A stretch of 64,000 nt of DNA from Mesorhabditis belari. Taxonomy: Eukaryota > Nematoda > Chromadorea > Rhabditida > Rhabditidae. The notes under the pieces are model-generated. The model had not been told where the DNA came from. It did no database searches and was given only the letters and a program-made list of their open reading frames with translations. Below are positions 48,439 through 62,122 of the stretch, piece by piece. The stretch's first letter is position 1, and each line of letters begins with the position of its first letter. Location: positions 8,487,501 through 8,551,500 of the forward strand of contig CAUEEP010000743.1 of NCBI GenBank assembly GCA_958450365.1. Direction: 5' to 3'. The translations under genes and the position numbers were made by a program.

Positions 48439-51400
48439 ATGATCATAATGAGAAGGGTTTTGGTGGCGGCCCTTATCGCACTCGCCACAGCAAATCAACG
48501 ATATGCGACTCCCTCTCGATATCCGACACCTCAACAAAAATCTCCTCAAACATATTGTGAGTTCTTTCATCGAATTACTCAAAAACTCGTCAAGCACTCA
48601 AAATGATCCTATATCCTTTTAACCATTCCCTTCTTTATTCACCATTTCTATACTCCTCTTTTGTTTACTTCCCAATACTCCCTTTATTGATAGATCATCT
48701 CTTCTAACTATCCAATTCTTTTTTCTTTACTATTTTGGGTGTGCCTTTTCTTCTTATTTCTCTTTGATTTCACGATCAACTTTTCCGCACAAAGCAAAAA
48801 CGAGCGCTTGATGTTTTGAAATTCGTCTTTAAAATTGGAATCTGAAGCACATCGATCAGTCATTTGTAAGATGCTAATCAAAGAAAAAAAGAGGCAAAAG
48901 GGAAAATGTGAAATAGGGAAATGATCTGGATTTTGGCAACTATCAACAGGTTTCGACGCTTTTGCCCTTCAATTTTTCACAATAAATACGCTTTGTTGAA
49001 CGTGTGGTGAAAAAAGAAAACAAAACTTTCTTGTTATTTGATGTGAAAAGAAATTTTTGAAAAATTTTCTGATAAGTAAAAACTAAAGGGATAGGTATTC
49101 CCTAAAATGGAAATAGATAATACAACAATGGCTGCGAATGAGAAAAGAAAAGGCTGGGGAAATCGGATTGAAACACTCAACCTCACCAAGATCTTTCGAG
49201 AATGTCTTTTTGATCTTTTGCCTTCATCTTTAGGTCAAAGTTTTACATTTTTAGGATCTCTTCAACTGATGTCTTTGCCTTTATAAATCAATAGCATAAA
49301 CTTCAATGTTCAATAGGAGTTCGTTTTCACGCAAATTCTTTGACTCGCTTAATAAGGTCAACCTCAGTTTTGGCAAAAACGGGGAATATAATAGTATGAC
49401 AATGTACTCAGCCATCATATGAATGCCATGACATTCTTCTATAGACAGAAAAAGAGTGGCAAAAAAAAACTTGTCATGAAAGAAAATGGGGGAACTGAAT
49501 GGGGTTTGGCTTCTCGAAGCCATCAATGACCCTTGGCGATGACAATGTGCGCTCTTTCTTCTTTTTTCATAACTAAAAGGCTCGTCTTTTGTCAGTCCAG
49601 ACCAAGCTAAAAAACGTAAAAGCAAAAAGAAATGCGTACATAATCAATTTATTTTTCAGCTCGATTGGAATGTCGAGTAGACGATCCTCTCTCTTGCAGT
49701 CAAGTGAAAGGAGAAGTTTGTGTCTTCTCAAATGGTCAATATCGATGTGAATGTCCACCTGGCATTTCAAGACTTGGTTTTTATAGTGTTTTTATTTTTC
49801 TTCTATCAAAAGGTTTAGGAGATGGCCGTTGCAAGATGGTGAACGAATGCTCTCAGCCGAAGCTCAATCAATGCCACAAAGATGCTCGTTGTATAGACAA
49901 GGTCATTTAAAACGAAGATACCCAATTTCATCCCTTCACTTTTTATTGATTGAAAAAAGAAGAGGAAAAAAAGCAAAAGATTGATTCAAATATTTTTGAA
50001 AGAAAGCAAAACAATGAATCACATTGATTCCAGGATGAGAAGGGAAGGGGCTTGACCTTGGGTATCTTTTCGTACAGTGGGAAAAGAGCGCACTAGCCAC
50101 ACCCACGTCCCATCCATTTCAAGATCTTTTTCTCTTCTCATTTTTCTTCTCACAGTTAACCATTTTTTTCTTAACTAGTAGAAATTGTTTCCTAACATTT
50201 GAGAAACCAAAATTGAGCTGGACATTCATTTCCATGGGGACATTTTGAATCACGATTTTCTAGCAGAGCCAAGTTGCCAAAATAGATGATTTCTAGAATA
50301 TTTTTAACTTTGTCAACGAAAGAAAAAGTGAAAACAAAAGGGAGGGAAAACGTGAAGAGAAAGCTAATTGACGGGAATGGAAAAGTCGAAAAAGAAAGAG
50401 ACGGTTTCGTCTGTCGACAATCAAAAACCCAAAGCCACCTAAACAGAGTATCGAAATCATCCAAAAAAACCCCTTCAGCAAATAGAGCTTTTTGTTGCGA
50501 TAAGAAGAAAAACCCAAGAAGTTTTTCTTGATAGAAAGATTGATTTCAGTCAGATGGATACACTTGTCAATGCAATGCCGGATTCGCAGATGTATCACCG
50601 GATCGAGTCAACAAACCTGGAAGACAATGTCAACGAACACAAAATGAATGTGGACAAAAATTGACGTAATCAAGAGATTAGGAGGTATCAGTTGAGAACG
50701 ATTTTTAGATACGGAGTCGATTGTGATTCTTCAGCGAGTTGCGTTGATACGCCAGAAGGCTTTCAAGTAAGCTCGAAAGGTTTAATTCGAAATTTTGAAT
50801 TGCGTTTTTCTAGTGCGTATGTCAACCTGGATATACAGATATTTCATCCACTTACTCGAAGAATCCCGGTCGAAAGGTAAGTAAATTGATCAAAGATCTC
50901 AATAAAAATATTTCTAGTGTGTTGAAGTGATTGATGAGTGCCGAATGGGTACTGCCGATTGTTCTCCCAATGCTGATTGTATAGATAAACCACAAGGGTA
51001 TAGCAAATGGTTATGCAATTTTCAACGAGAATCTCTTTTCTAGTTTTGATTGTCAGTGTCGATCTGGTTTTGTGGATGCCTCTCCTGATATCGAGTTTAA
51101 TCCCGGCAGAGTTTGCAATAAACCAAAAGAGCCCGAGTATTACGGATATTCATCAGCACCTGTAAGTTTAAACAAAAACGATTTTACTCTGTAATTATTA
51201 GACAAGCGAGTGCTACGATAGCTCAACATGTGGACCCAACGAGGAATGTCAAGTAGGATTTCAAGGGTATTTTTTTCCAAAAGTATTTTAAGTTGGATCG
51301 AACTGGGCGACGCGTTTGTAAGTGCCAAGCAGGAGCCGTGAAAGATGAAAATGGTCGTTGTCGAGGTATGTAGCAAGATCTCAAAATGATTCAAACACAA

Positions 51401-54400
51401 AAAATTCAGTTTATTCACAATGTGAGCGATCAAAGGAATGCGATGTGAATGCGCAATGCTCGAACGCTTATTCGGGAGTGGAATGTAAATGTCCATCTGG
51501 ATATCTTGACGTGTCTCCCGACCCCGTCCGTCGGCCCGGAAGAAAATGCCAGCAATGTGAGTATTTTGAAAACATTCTGAAATTCGCTCATTTCTTGGAA
51601 AATGTTGACCGATTCAATCACTAATCCGTTTGAAATGGAAATTTCAAAGAAAAATAGCCGGGCATTCGGCCAAGAAATGGAGAGTGATGCGGTTGAAGAG
51701 AAGAGCACAAAAGAGGAAGACTGGTTTTTTTTCCCTTTACCCCAAAAGCAACACATTTGCTTGCTTGTCATTTCTTTCTTTTCAATGCCACTCCCTCACA
51801 GTCATTTAGCAAGGAACGCACATAAATGAACAGATATTAAATTATTGAATAAACTTTAGTGGTGAATGAATGCTCGGAAGGAACTCATGATTGTGATCCA
51901 CAAGCCGAGTGCATTGACACGCAAACGTCGTACATTTGCCGGTTTGTAATTGAGAATGGAACACCTTTGAATAGAATTTTCAGATGCCCATCGACTCTCA
52001 CCGATGTTTCTTCAAGATACGGTAAACAGCCTGGACGCAAATGCGCAAAGAGTTTGTTATTTTGCTGGGGAAATTTGAAAGGATATATTCTAGGTGGAAA
52101 CTATTGCAAAGATCGTTCACAAAACTCTTGTGATGAGAATGCGGATTGCGTCGAACTGCCAGATGGATACACATGCAAATGTTTCGATGTGAGTTTAAAA
52201 GGTCCATCCTATCTAATGTTTTCTTATTGATTAAGGGCTACGTGGATGTCTCCTCAAATGCCAATCTTCCTCCAGGCCGAGTTTGCACTCTTCACACTCA
52301 ATGGTTTATTTTACAATTTGAAAATGATACAAATTTTTTAGTCCGACCCAACCAACTGATCTCGTTTTCCTCATTGATGGCTCCGGCTCTATTGGATCGT
52401 ACATTTTCCAGACTGATGTTTGAGCGCCTTTCAGTTTTGACAACAAATACTATTTTAGGTGCTCAGATTCATTTCCGAATTTGCTGAACTTTTCGATATT
52501 GGACCTAAACAGACTAGAGTGGCCGTTGTACAGTACTCGGATCAGATTCGCCATGAATTTGGTCTTGGCGATTATACGAATGCTCGATCAGTAAATTATC
52601 ATCGTTAAGCAATTAGTAAGCAATTTAGGTGCACGAAGCAATTCAAGGAATTGACTATCTGACGGGCCTAACCCGAACAGGAGCAGCTATTGAACATGTG
52701 GCAACAGAGGCATTCAATGAAAGAAGAGGAGCTCGACCACTCTCTTCAACCGTGGCACGAGTTGTCATTGTGATCACTGATGGACGATCACAAGTATACA
52801 AAACAAGCATAGAACAAACCTACAAATTTATTTTTCTAGGACAATGTCACAATTCCGTCGAGCAACGCTCGTCGAATGGGAATTCAACTTTTTGCCATTG
52901 GAGTTACCAATCACGTTCTTGGTGGGTCGTAAGGAACTCCATCGTTATAAAGAAGTTTCCAATGAAAATTCTCAGACTCCGAATTGGAAACAATTGCCGG
53001 ATCAACAGATGGCTTTTTCCATGTCAATGGTTTTGAGGATTTAAATACCCGTCTTCGTTCTCTTATTCAAAAGGTTACCTGCCCAAAGGATGAGCCTGAA
53101 CAGCCAACTTATGGTTAGTGAAAGGGAAAAAAGTTTTAAAGTACAAAAATTGTAGGTCCTTGTGATCCAACGACACACACGGGTTGTGATCGCTCAAAGA
53201 ACCAAGTCTGCCTTGTCGAAAATGGGCGTTTCATTTGTGGTTGTCCAAAAGGTTTCGAGCTGCATCCAGTCACTAAAGTATGGATAATTTAACTAAATAA
53301 AATACATTCTACATTGCTTACAATTTAGGTTTGTGGAGGAGACCCATGCAACCCGGAAATTTCCACTTCTTGCCCAGATCCCGAGGTATGCAGTTCTAGC
53401 TAAAGAGAAAATAGCTTTGTCAAGGTTTGCGAGAAAACTCCATTTGGGAATTGGAGATGTTCATGTGCTGAAGGATGGAGAGATCCACACACTGGAGCGT
53501 GTAGTCAGTTTATTTCTCAAAAATGATAAAAGCTATCAATTTTTCTGTTCTCAAAGCAAGTTTGTTGCAGAATTGTTGCCGAAAATCGAAGGAAACAACG
53601 ATCAATGCGATCCAAAGACTGGCTGTCCAAATGGAGTTTGCAAAAGAGCACCCGGAGGGGATTACATTTGTGAATGCTTGTAAGTCATTAGTAAATAAAA
53701 AGCGTTGAGAGAAGAAAATGAATGATTTATTCTCGTTTAGGCCGCCATTTGTCAAGGATCCAAAATCAGACACTTGCCAAAAACAAGGGGGGTGTGATCC
53801 AAATTTCCCATGCGACACTCGAAAAAGGTGAGTACAGCAAATAATTCATTTTCAGCAATAAACTTACCTTCCAGAGAGCAATGTCTCCCCGATGGAAAAG
53901 GAGGTTTCAGTTGTCAATGTCCGACCGGATATGAAAGAGATGAAATCACTGGAATTTGCAGTTAACAACCGATTTTCTTTCATCTTAAAGACAAACTTTC
54001 AGAGGTAAACGAATGCTTGGGAGAGAACGAGTGCGATCAAAATGCAATTTGTAAAGATACGCCGGTAATGCAAAAAGTGACTTTGTGCTTGAGGTAATGG
54101 AATTCTAGGAATCATACATCTGTACTTGCCGTGATGGATATGAAGATGTGTCAACAGACAAAGTACACAAGCCGGGACGCAAATGTCGACAATGTGCGTT
54201 TTAAATTAAGCCTTCATTGTTACTAGCCACACATCATGTGATATCAAATCCAAAACCTAAACCCAAATTATTCAGACGTCGATGAATGTGCTTTGGGAAC
54301 TCACAATTGCTCTGTGAATGCTCTTTGTATTGACCATCCAATTGGTTTCTTTTGTCGTTGCAAGGTCTAAAATCCATCATTAACTCACCTTTTTTCAATT

Positions 54401-57400
54401 TTACTAGTTCAGGATGGTTTTCAAGATGTATCTCCTGATCCAAATTTCAAGGGCACTGTCTGCCAACCCTACATCAATGAGTGTGAAAGTCCATCACTCA
54501 ACGATTGCCATAAAAATGCCACTTGTCGAGGTAGAAGACTCTCAGAACTAGTCCATTATTTGAGAACCAAAGCATTTTAGATACTTACGCCTCGTACACA
54601 TGCTCGTGCAATGCCGGATTTGTAGACACGGACGAACTTCGAAATCCAGGAAGGCACTGCAAGAAAAGTGATAACGAAAAGTGGTTTTCAATGGAAATCT
54701 TGATAATTTCAGTCAACGATATTTGTGAGACGGGCAAACATGATTGCTCATCGCATGCGACATGTGTTGAAAGAGGAGCTCATGATTATGAATGTGTATG
54801 CGATGTTGGTTATATTGATATGAGTCCCGATCCGGCACGTCTCGGTAAAAATTTACACATTAAGATCATCCAAGAAACTTTCGCATCTTTTAAAGCCATA
54901 CCTTACTTTTCAGGCCGTGTTTGTATTGAACAAGTGTGCCTTGATCCCACAAAGAACACTTGCCACCCAGCCGCAACTTGCAAAGAGGTCAGTTTTTTTT
55001 CCGACAATAATCTCGCAAGTTGGTTTTCAGGTGGCAACTTCCGAGAAATATGTGTGCAAATGCAGAGACGGATGGCTTGATATGAACAAATTCAACCCTG
55101 GTGAGTGATAAACTTTCAAAGTAGGCTATTCAAAATTCAGGTCGTGAATGCAAAAAATTGGACAATGAATGTGAGAGACGAGATAAGAATGACTGTGATC
55201 CAATTGCAACGTGCAAAGATTTACCGGTTTGGAAAAAGAAGACAAATCTTAACAAGAAATGAATATTTAGGATGGTTATGAGTGTGTGTGCCCAGTGAAC
55301 TCAAAAGATATATCACCCGATCCGACAAGACCCGGTCGGCACTGCAAAGCGGTTGTTTTTGATGCAAAATGGCAATGTTTACCAGATAAATTTAGCTCAT
55401 GGATGAGTGTGGTCATCCACAATTGAACAACTGCTCTCGTTTTGCGAATTGTCGAGATTTGGAAGAAGGATATGAATGCGTGTGCAAATCTGGATACAAA
55501 GATGTCGATCCGGCTCACCCTGGCACAAATTGCACATATCGTCAGTGTTTAAAATATACCCAAAAGAATCGACAAGCGTATCAAAAGATGAAAAAAGATT
55601 TCAGCAATCAACGAATGTGACTTTGCCAATATGCACGATTGTGGAAAGCACGCAACATGTCAAGATCTTGAAGTCGGATACGAATGTATTTGCGATCCAC
55701 CCTACTTGGTAAGTGTTTGGTTTGAAAAGTAAGCCTTTGTGCCTTCAGGATGTGAATCCAGCAAATCCCGGTCGTATCTGTCGTTACAATGAGTGCAGAG
55801 ATCCAAAGATGAATTATTGTCATAAAGAGGTACAAGATAGAAAAGAAACATTTGAAAAGCTGAATTAAAGAATTTTTGAAAATCGAGCTGGATTTAGAAC
55901 GCCGACTGTGTAGACACAGATGACGGCTTTTACTGTCAATGCAAACCTGGATTCTATGATGACAGCCCTGATCCATTACAGCCAGGAACCGTTTGCGTTG
56001 GTTCGTCTTTTTTTTAGAAGATGCTCAATAAGTGAGCGCGTTTTAGCCTTCAGCCTCGAAGAGACGACTTCCGTTGAGCCGGCGGTACATAAAGGAACTA
56101 GATGTGGCAGTACCTGGTGCAATCCCGATCTTGGAGAGGTTTATGAAGCAAGATATTCGGGTTAATATTAATTGGTTTATAGGTGTGTCTTGGAGGCACG
56201 GAATGTGTTTGTAAAAAGGGAGAATCGAGAGAATCACCAAAGGAAAAATGTCAAGCCATTGTTGAGGTTTGAAATTGAAAAATTAAGCAAAAGACTCTAA
56301 CTGATAGATTCCAATTGTGATTCACGTGGTCTCGAAGAATGGGGATACTCTTGTTTTCACTCCAGACCTTGCCAGTCCCACTTCAACCGATTACATTGAA
56401 GTTTGCTAACAATAAAAACGTTGGCTAATCAGGCGCATTCCAGATCAGCGCCGATTTCAATAAAGGAGTTGGTTCAACGGTCAAGAAAACGGTTTACGGT
56501 GAAAAGTTTGTCGGCAGTGACGTCAAATACATCGCTCCTCCAAAGATTGAAAATCCGTGAGATTTCTTAGCAAAACTTTTTGATCATAATATTAATTTTA
56601 GTGATTGGAGTGGTTTCATTGTAAACGGATCTTTGAAGCTCACACCTGGTGTTGATAAATGCAAGGTAGGGAAAACAAAATGCAAAAAGGAGACGAAATC
56701 TGAGTATTTTAGGTCTATGAAGCATTCACAGCTCAACTCGAAAGTCAAGGTCTACAACTTTCGCGTCTTGGAGTTGACAATCTTGATGATCTTAATCCCT
56801 GTAAACCACCTCATCCAAGTGTCACAGGAGAACCGTGTGGAAATGGATTCTGTAATGCTGATTTGGGAGAATTCTGTCTTGAGGGTACATGCACTTGTCC
56901 CAAAGGAATGAAACGAGCTGGCCCTAAAGACAAATGCCAACTTGTAAGTTTTTCCTATATTATACGTCTTTCATTCACATACTAGGTCGAATCATGGAAT
57001 TTACCTCTATATGTCATTCGCGATCATTCTTCCCCAATCGCTTGGACAACCGAATTGGCAAACCCATCAAATGACTATCGCAAAGAGATCGTTGATCGGT
57101 ATTTTCCGATCAACTTTATGAATAGCTAATGGTATTTTCTAGCTTCATTACGGGAATTGCTGAAGTGTATCACAAGATTCCCGTTGGTAAAAGCTTTGTT
57201 ACTGTCGAGGTCAACGATATTGAAGAACCCGCGTCAAGAAATTCAGTATTGATTTTAAGAATGTTCATCAAATTACTCAAAAATAGTCTTGGGAATCTGG
57301 TGGTCTTTTCAACTTCACTGTGCATTTCGCTCGCAACACAGTCGAAACACCACAACGAGTTTACACTGATTTGGTCGAATATATCAAATTCCGAAACGAT

Positions 57401-60398
57401 ATGGAGGTGAGTTCAACACTGGCTTGAGATCAAAGAAATTTTTGAAGATTGGCTCAAAGAAGTTGTACATTTCACCTGATCAGCTCGATTGGGAATGCTT
57501 CCATTCGAATTGTGGACCACATTCAATTTGCAGAGGAAATGGACGTGGTGGATACACGTGAGTCATAACAAAATCACAACAAAATAGGATAAGCACAAGG
57601 AAAAAATTGTGTGGTATTTAGGTGCATCTGCTTGGCTGGATTTGACGATTTGATGCCAAATTTCCCGGGACACGATTGCGTTGATCAAAATGGATCCGAT
57701 TGGTGCACGAACAAAACCTTGAACACATGCTCGGAACACGCTCGATGTGTCCTCACCCATCCACGATACAAGTTTTCATTCTTATGATTTAGGAAATGAG
57801 AACAAAATTCAGATGCATTTGCGATGTTGGATACATTGATGCAACACCAGCAGATCTAGTTCCTGGCACAATTTGTAAACCCAATTATTGTGCTGATGTG
57901 AACTTCTGTCCCGCCAACTCCACTTGTCACAATTATGAAGAAAGCGTAAGCGACAAAAAAGTTAGACAGATTTTACAAACAAAATTTCTAGGCTCAATGC
58001 GTATGCAAAGCCGGATTTGTGGATGTGCGCAAAGCTGGAAAGGAGAAATTGGAAGAGGCGGCACTTGAGCACAACTATTGTCTCCCGTATATAATTTCTT
58101 GTAACGATGATATTAATTGAGAGATTAGATTGGGTAATGTAAACGAGTGTATCCTTGGACTACATGACTGTCATCTTGATGCCACTTGTATTGATCTGAA
58201 GGATGGCTTCACATGCAAATGCAATGAAGGGTAAACTTTGTTTGTTTATACAGAAATCAATGTTCCGCTTGAAGGTACGAGGATTTGAATGTTGATAATC
58301 CGGGACGAGCATGTGCTCGTGTATCTCGAATTGGAACTGAATGCCATGGACATGGAGATTTCGTGACCACGAAGGTAAAAAAGAGAATCTAGAAAAAGAA
58401 ACAAAAATTTCAGTTGGCCAATGGGACAACTTCGGGTCTATGCGTTTGCTATGATGGATATACGGGAGAGCATTGTGAAACCGAGCCATCTAAAGCTGGA
58501 ATCATCCTTGCTTTGATCCTTGCTCTCCTTTTCTTACTTCTCACTCTTCTTTGCTGTATTTGGGCATGTGCTCGTTGCAGGTTTAACTGGAAAAGAAACT
58601 CAAAAACAGAGATTTTGAAGATGCTTCGGTGGACGAGGGGCATCAGTTGGCACAAGCGGTCAAGAACTCGTTTCTGAATATTATACCATTCCACGAGCCA
58701 AACTAAAACCAGCATACGCAGTTTGTCATTTTATTCTTACAAACAATTACAATAATAACAGGAGGACTTTGGAGACAATGCAGGAGCACTTCAAGCCTAT
58801 TTGGATGACGGCGCATCAATTAGTAGTGGTGGATCACTTGAGGTACCAGTAGAAAAGAAAATTGAAAAAGAATCGAGTAATTTGAAACATTTTAGGAAAT
58901 TGAACGCCGTGTGACAACAGATGTGACAACAAGAGAAATCAGAACGACCACCGTCACTGATTCAGAGGGAAATGTTCACACCACGCAAGCCGAGGTATTC
59001 GTGAATGCAATCGGAACTTGAAAATAAGTCCAAAAATAACGCAGATCTTCCACAATGGACCAATTGACTCAGTCGAGACGGAAGCCGAGCAATTTGCGAT
59101 GACATCCGCTGATCATTTCACTCATGCTGCCGCTGGAGGAGCCTCCCGATCTGGAATGCACTCCAGTGCATCGGTGAGTCTCAAATTCGAATCAGAATTC
59201 AAAATCAAATCAGAAAAATCCTTGAAAGCACTTTTTGTTCTCAAGTTTGCCGTTTATATTTTGAGTGCTTTTTTTGTTGATTTAGAGGTACGAAGAAGAC
59301 AATCTTTCTTATGATTCTGATGCCGGAAACGCGACAGTGGATAGAGTGAATCGAGCAAGTCAACAACATCAGGTGATTCTATTCAAAAAGAGATAGTTGC
59401 AGTGGTTGAAATTGAAAATAAAAAAAGAGAATGGATAGTGTTCGCACGGATTCTGGTTAGTCTCGACAAAAATCCAGTTGTAGTTCGATTCGGGAATGGA
59501 AAGACACCGAAATGAATACTCAACAACGATGAATTCCAGAGAGGTTAATCGTGGATTTGTGTGATGAAATGGAAGAAAATATTTGTGATGGTGAAGGATT
59601 GAAAGAAAGCACGTCATTTTATGTATTAGATTTCACCCTTCACTCTCCCATTGCCAAGTCTAACGCACAGTTTATAATTTAAGTAGCTGCAAAAAGTATC
59701 TCAATTTTGAATTAGCATTTTGAGGATGTATCCAGGTAAACTTTGTAGCAATAAACCAATCACAATTCCCCTTTTTTTTGCAGTGATATTTGTTCAGTTT
59801 TCTATTTCAATCTCACCCATCTTGCCTACTTGCTCACATTTATTATCTATATGGCTTTTGTTCGATTTTCCACGAGTGAATAAATCATTGCGTGTTGTGA
59901 ATGCTGCACTTTCGCTTCACAAATCAATTGCGAGTGTGATCTAAAGTCGAAAAATAACCTAACATTGCGAATTTTGTATTGATCGTTTAAAAACAAAAAC
60001 AACTCTAATTTTAAGAATTTCATATCTTCTAACCAATTATTCTCTAAATAAAACTTAAATATGTAAAAATTTCAGGAGGACTATGCGACAGTGGGTGAAA
60101 TGAGGGGAAGAGGTACAGGAGATGGAACAATGGACAGAAACACAAAATTCTCCACGCAACACGATGTTAGTCAAATGATAGCTTCTTTTAAGTTAATTGT
60201 TGATAAATTGAATGCAAACTGGATTCTGGATCATGATAGTTTTAAGAAATTTTGAAACATTTTGAAACCACCATTTTCCCTAAAACTACAATTTTCATTT
60301 TCCAGTTCCAACCGGGATCCGATCCACGAACGGGAGTCGAGCGCCGTCGTAACGACATGGTCACCACAACCACTTCCAATGAAGTCAACTACTTCTAA
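48439..60398 (+). CDS. mup-4: Giant EGF/vWA/SEA transmembrane matrix receptor
   Basis: The first exon (ATG 48439, or 48448) encodes a signal peptide (RRVLVAALIALATANQ). The first intron is long (about 1.1 kb), and the other exons are small. Domains in order: about eight EGF-like modules (49661-52300); a von Willebrand A domain with MIDAS residues (FLIDGSGSIGS; later VIVITDGRS; 52345-53080); about thirteen more EGF modules (53155-56000); a first SEA-like domain (56300-56700); an EGF (CGNGFCNADLGEFC); a second SEA-like domain (56985-57410); five EGFs (57490-58470); one membrane helix (AGIILALILALLFLLLTLL, about 58494-58560); and an acidic cytoplasmic tail ending TTTSNEVNYF, stop 60396-60398. 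The plan matches C. elegans MUP-4, the hemidesmosomal receptor that ties epidermis to cuticle opposite muscle. The related MUA-3 has N-terminal LDL-receptor repeats, and I see none. Confidence 0.85.
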
Positions 60399-61019
60399 AT
60401 CTACACATTTTCATCGCATAAAACAAAAAACCCTTTTGTCAAGCTTCAGGAAAAATACCTTTGTTGGACCGAATCTCACAAATCCCCATTTTCCTTCATC
60501 TTTTTTCAGTTGGAATAAAATGTCTTCCCTTTTCATAGTCTGCACTACCCATGCATGAGCCGGTGTCATTCTTTTCTTCTTCCTTTTCCTTCATTCATTC
60601 ACTTTTTTTCCTCGTCACCCGTTTCTCTGCTCAATTCTCTACATGATCCTGCCCATTTTTCTATTCGATCACTGCCTGCCGATTCCATTTTCATTTCCAA
60701 ATTTTCTAGTTGTTTCCTGGTTGCTTTGCATCATTTCCCTCTTTTTGATTAGATCTAATTTGCTCTAGGTTCCTTTGACTTGTACATATGGAAACCAAAA
60801 ACTAAAAAATGACTATTTATATTTTTGCTACACCATTTTGGTCAGAATAAAGCTCTTTATTGAATTTATTCTTTCGCATAAATAAAATTTGAACAAAAAA
60901 ATATCAAAACTGAAAGAAAAAAGGACATTGGCTTTGGTCAAACTTGAAACACACTCAAACACCAAAAAATTGTAAATCGTCAAAATTTTCATTTCAACTT
61001 TATGCTTTATAAGATGCTA
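60399..61019. other. mup-4 3' region
   Basis: Pyrimidine-rich 3' flank with AATAAA-type signals near 60847 and 60880. No gene was seen. It ends at the TA flanking the foldback element. Confidence 0.5.
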
Positions 61020-61260
61020 CAGTACCGAGCAAAAGTCTTGCAACATCACTTTTTCAAAAAAATCGATGACATTTTTTATAGAAAATGCCACCCGTTCGTA
61101 GGGCTTTTTTGTTTTTAATTAGAGTAATACATGCACACTTTATTTACAAAAACAAATTTGAAGTTCAGCGTAAAAGAAAAAAGTAAATGACAAAACTACT
61201 AAAAAATACCCTAAAAACTGGGTGCAAAAGTCTTGCAACATTATACAGAAACATCGAAAA

Positions 61261-61689
61261 TTAATATTCAATCGGTCCACCTTTTGCCAAAATCATTTCA
61301 TTAAGTCGTTTAGGTACTGAGTCGACTAATTCGTGAAGAATTGCTGGGCGAATGGTGCTCCAAACTTTTCGTATGTAGAACCAGAAGTCAACTTTTGTGT
61401 GAAAGTCTTTTCCTCGTAACTTTGCCTTCACGTAAGCCCATAAATTCTCAATAACGTTTAAATCAGGCGACATAGGGGGCACCTTGACCAACAAAACATT
61501 ATTAAGGACAAAACATCCAGGGAGATGAGCTTTTCCTCCATTTGAGAGATTCACCGTGCGACCCATCATGAGCTTGCTCTTGTGGACCGGCGAATTGTCC
61601 TGGTAGAGAAACCATCCAGGAGCCATGTGATCCTGAGCAAATGGAAGTAGACATCCTTCTAGTATTTCCATATACTGGCGAGCATTCAT
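61261..61689 (-). pseudogene. C-terminal part of Tc1-type transposase (left arm and centre)
   Basis: 142 open codons ending at 61261. It contains the second catalytic Asp block (LYQDNSPVHKS) and the Glu block (SPDLNVIENLW) of a Tc1 transposase. The N-terminal half, including the DNA-binding region and first catalytic Asp, is absent. It is related to, but clearly diverged from, the 44-kb element. Confidence 0.9.
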
Positions 61690-61692
61690 TTA

Positions 61693-61881
61693 GAGAATTT
61701 ATGGGCTTACGTGAAGGCAAAGTTACGAGGAAAAGACTTTCACACAAAAGTTGACTTCTGGCTCTACATACGAAAAGTTTGGAGCACCATTCGCCCAGCA
61801 ATTCTTCACGAATTAGTCGACTCAGTGCCTAAACGACTTAATGAAATGATTTTGGCAAAAGGTGGACCGATTGAATATTAA
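61693..61881 (+). pseudogene. Mirror copy of the transposase C-terminus (right arm)
   Basis: Reading rightward, the arm again encodes the last 62 residues of the same transposase (from ENLWAYVKAKL to GGPIEY, stop 61879-61881), on the opposite strand to the other copy. It differs by only a residue or so, showing the duplication is recent. Confidence 0.9.
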
Positions 61882-62122
61882 TTTTCGATGTTTCTGTATA
61901 ATGTTGCAAGACTTTTGCACCCAGTTTTTAGGGTATTTTTTAGTAGTTTTGTCATTTACTTTTTTCTTTTACGCTGAACTTCAAATTTGTTTTTGTAAAT
62001 AAAGTGTGCATGTATTACTCTAATTAAAAACAAAAAAGCCCTACGAACGGATGGCATTTTCTATAAAAAATGTCATCGATTTTTTTGAAAAAGTGATGTT
62101 GCAAGACTTTTGCTCGGTACTG

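Larger units (their letters stand above)
61020..62122. mobile_element. Foldback (palindromic) Tc1-like element
   Basis: 1103 bases flanked by TA on both sides. The left arm (61020-61449) and right arm (61693-62122) are each 430 bases and are near-identical reverse complements, around a 243-base centre. Each arm comprises the outer TIR (CAGTACCGAGC...), with the core AAAAGTCTTGCAACA twice about 195 bases apart (61031-61045 and 61226-61240), plus the 3' end of a Tc1-type transposase gene. It looks like one transposon end duplicated head-to-head, with the 5' half of the element lost. Confidence 0.95.
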
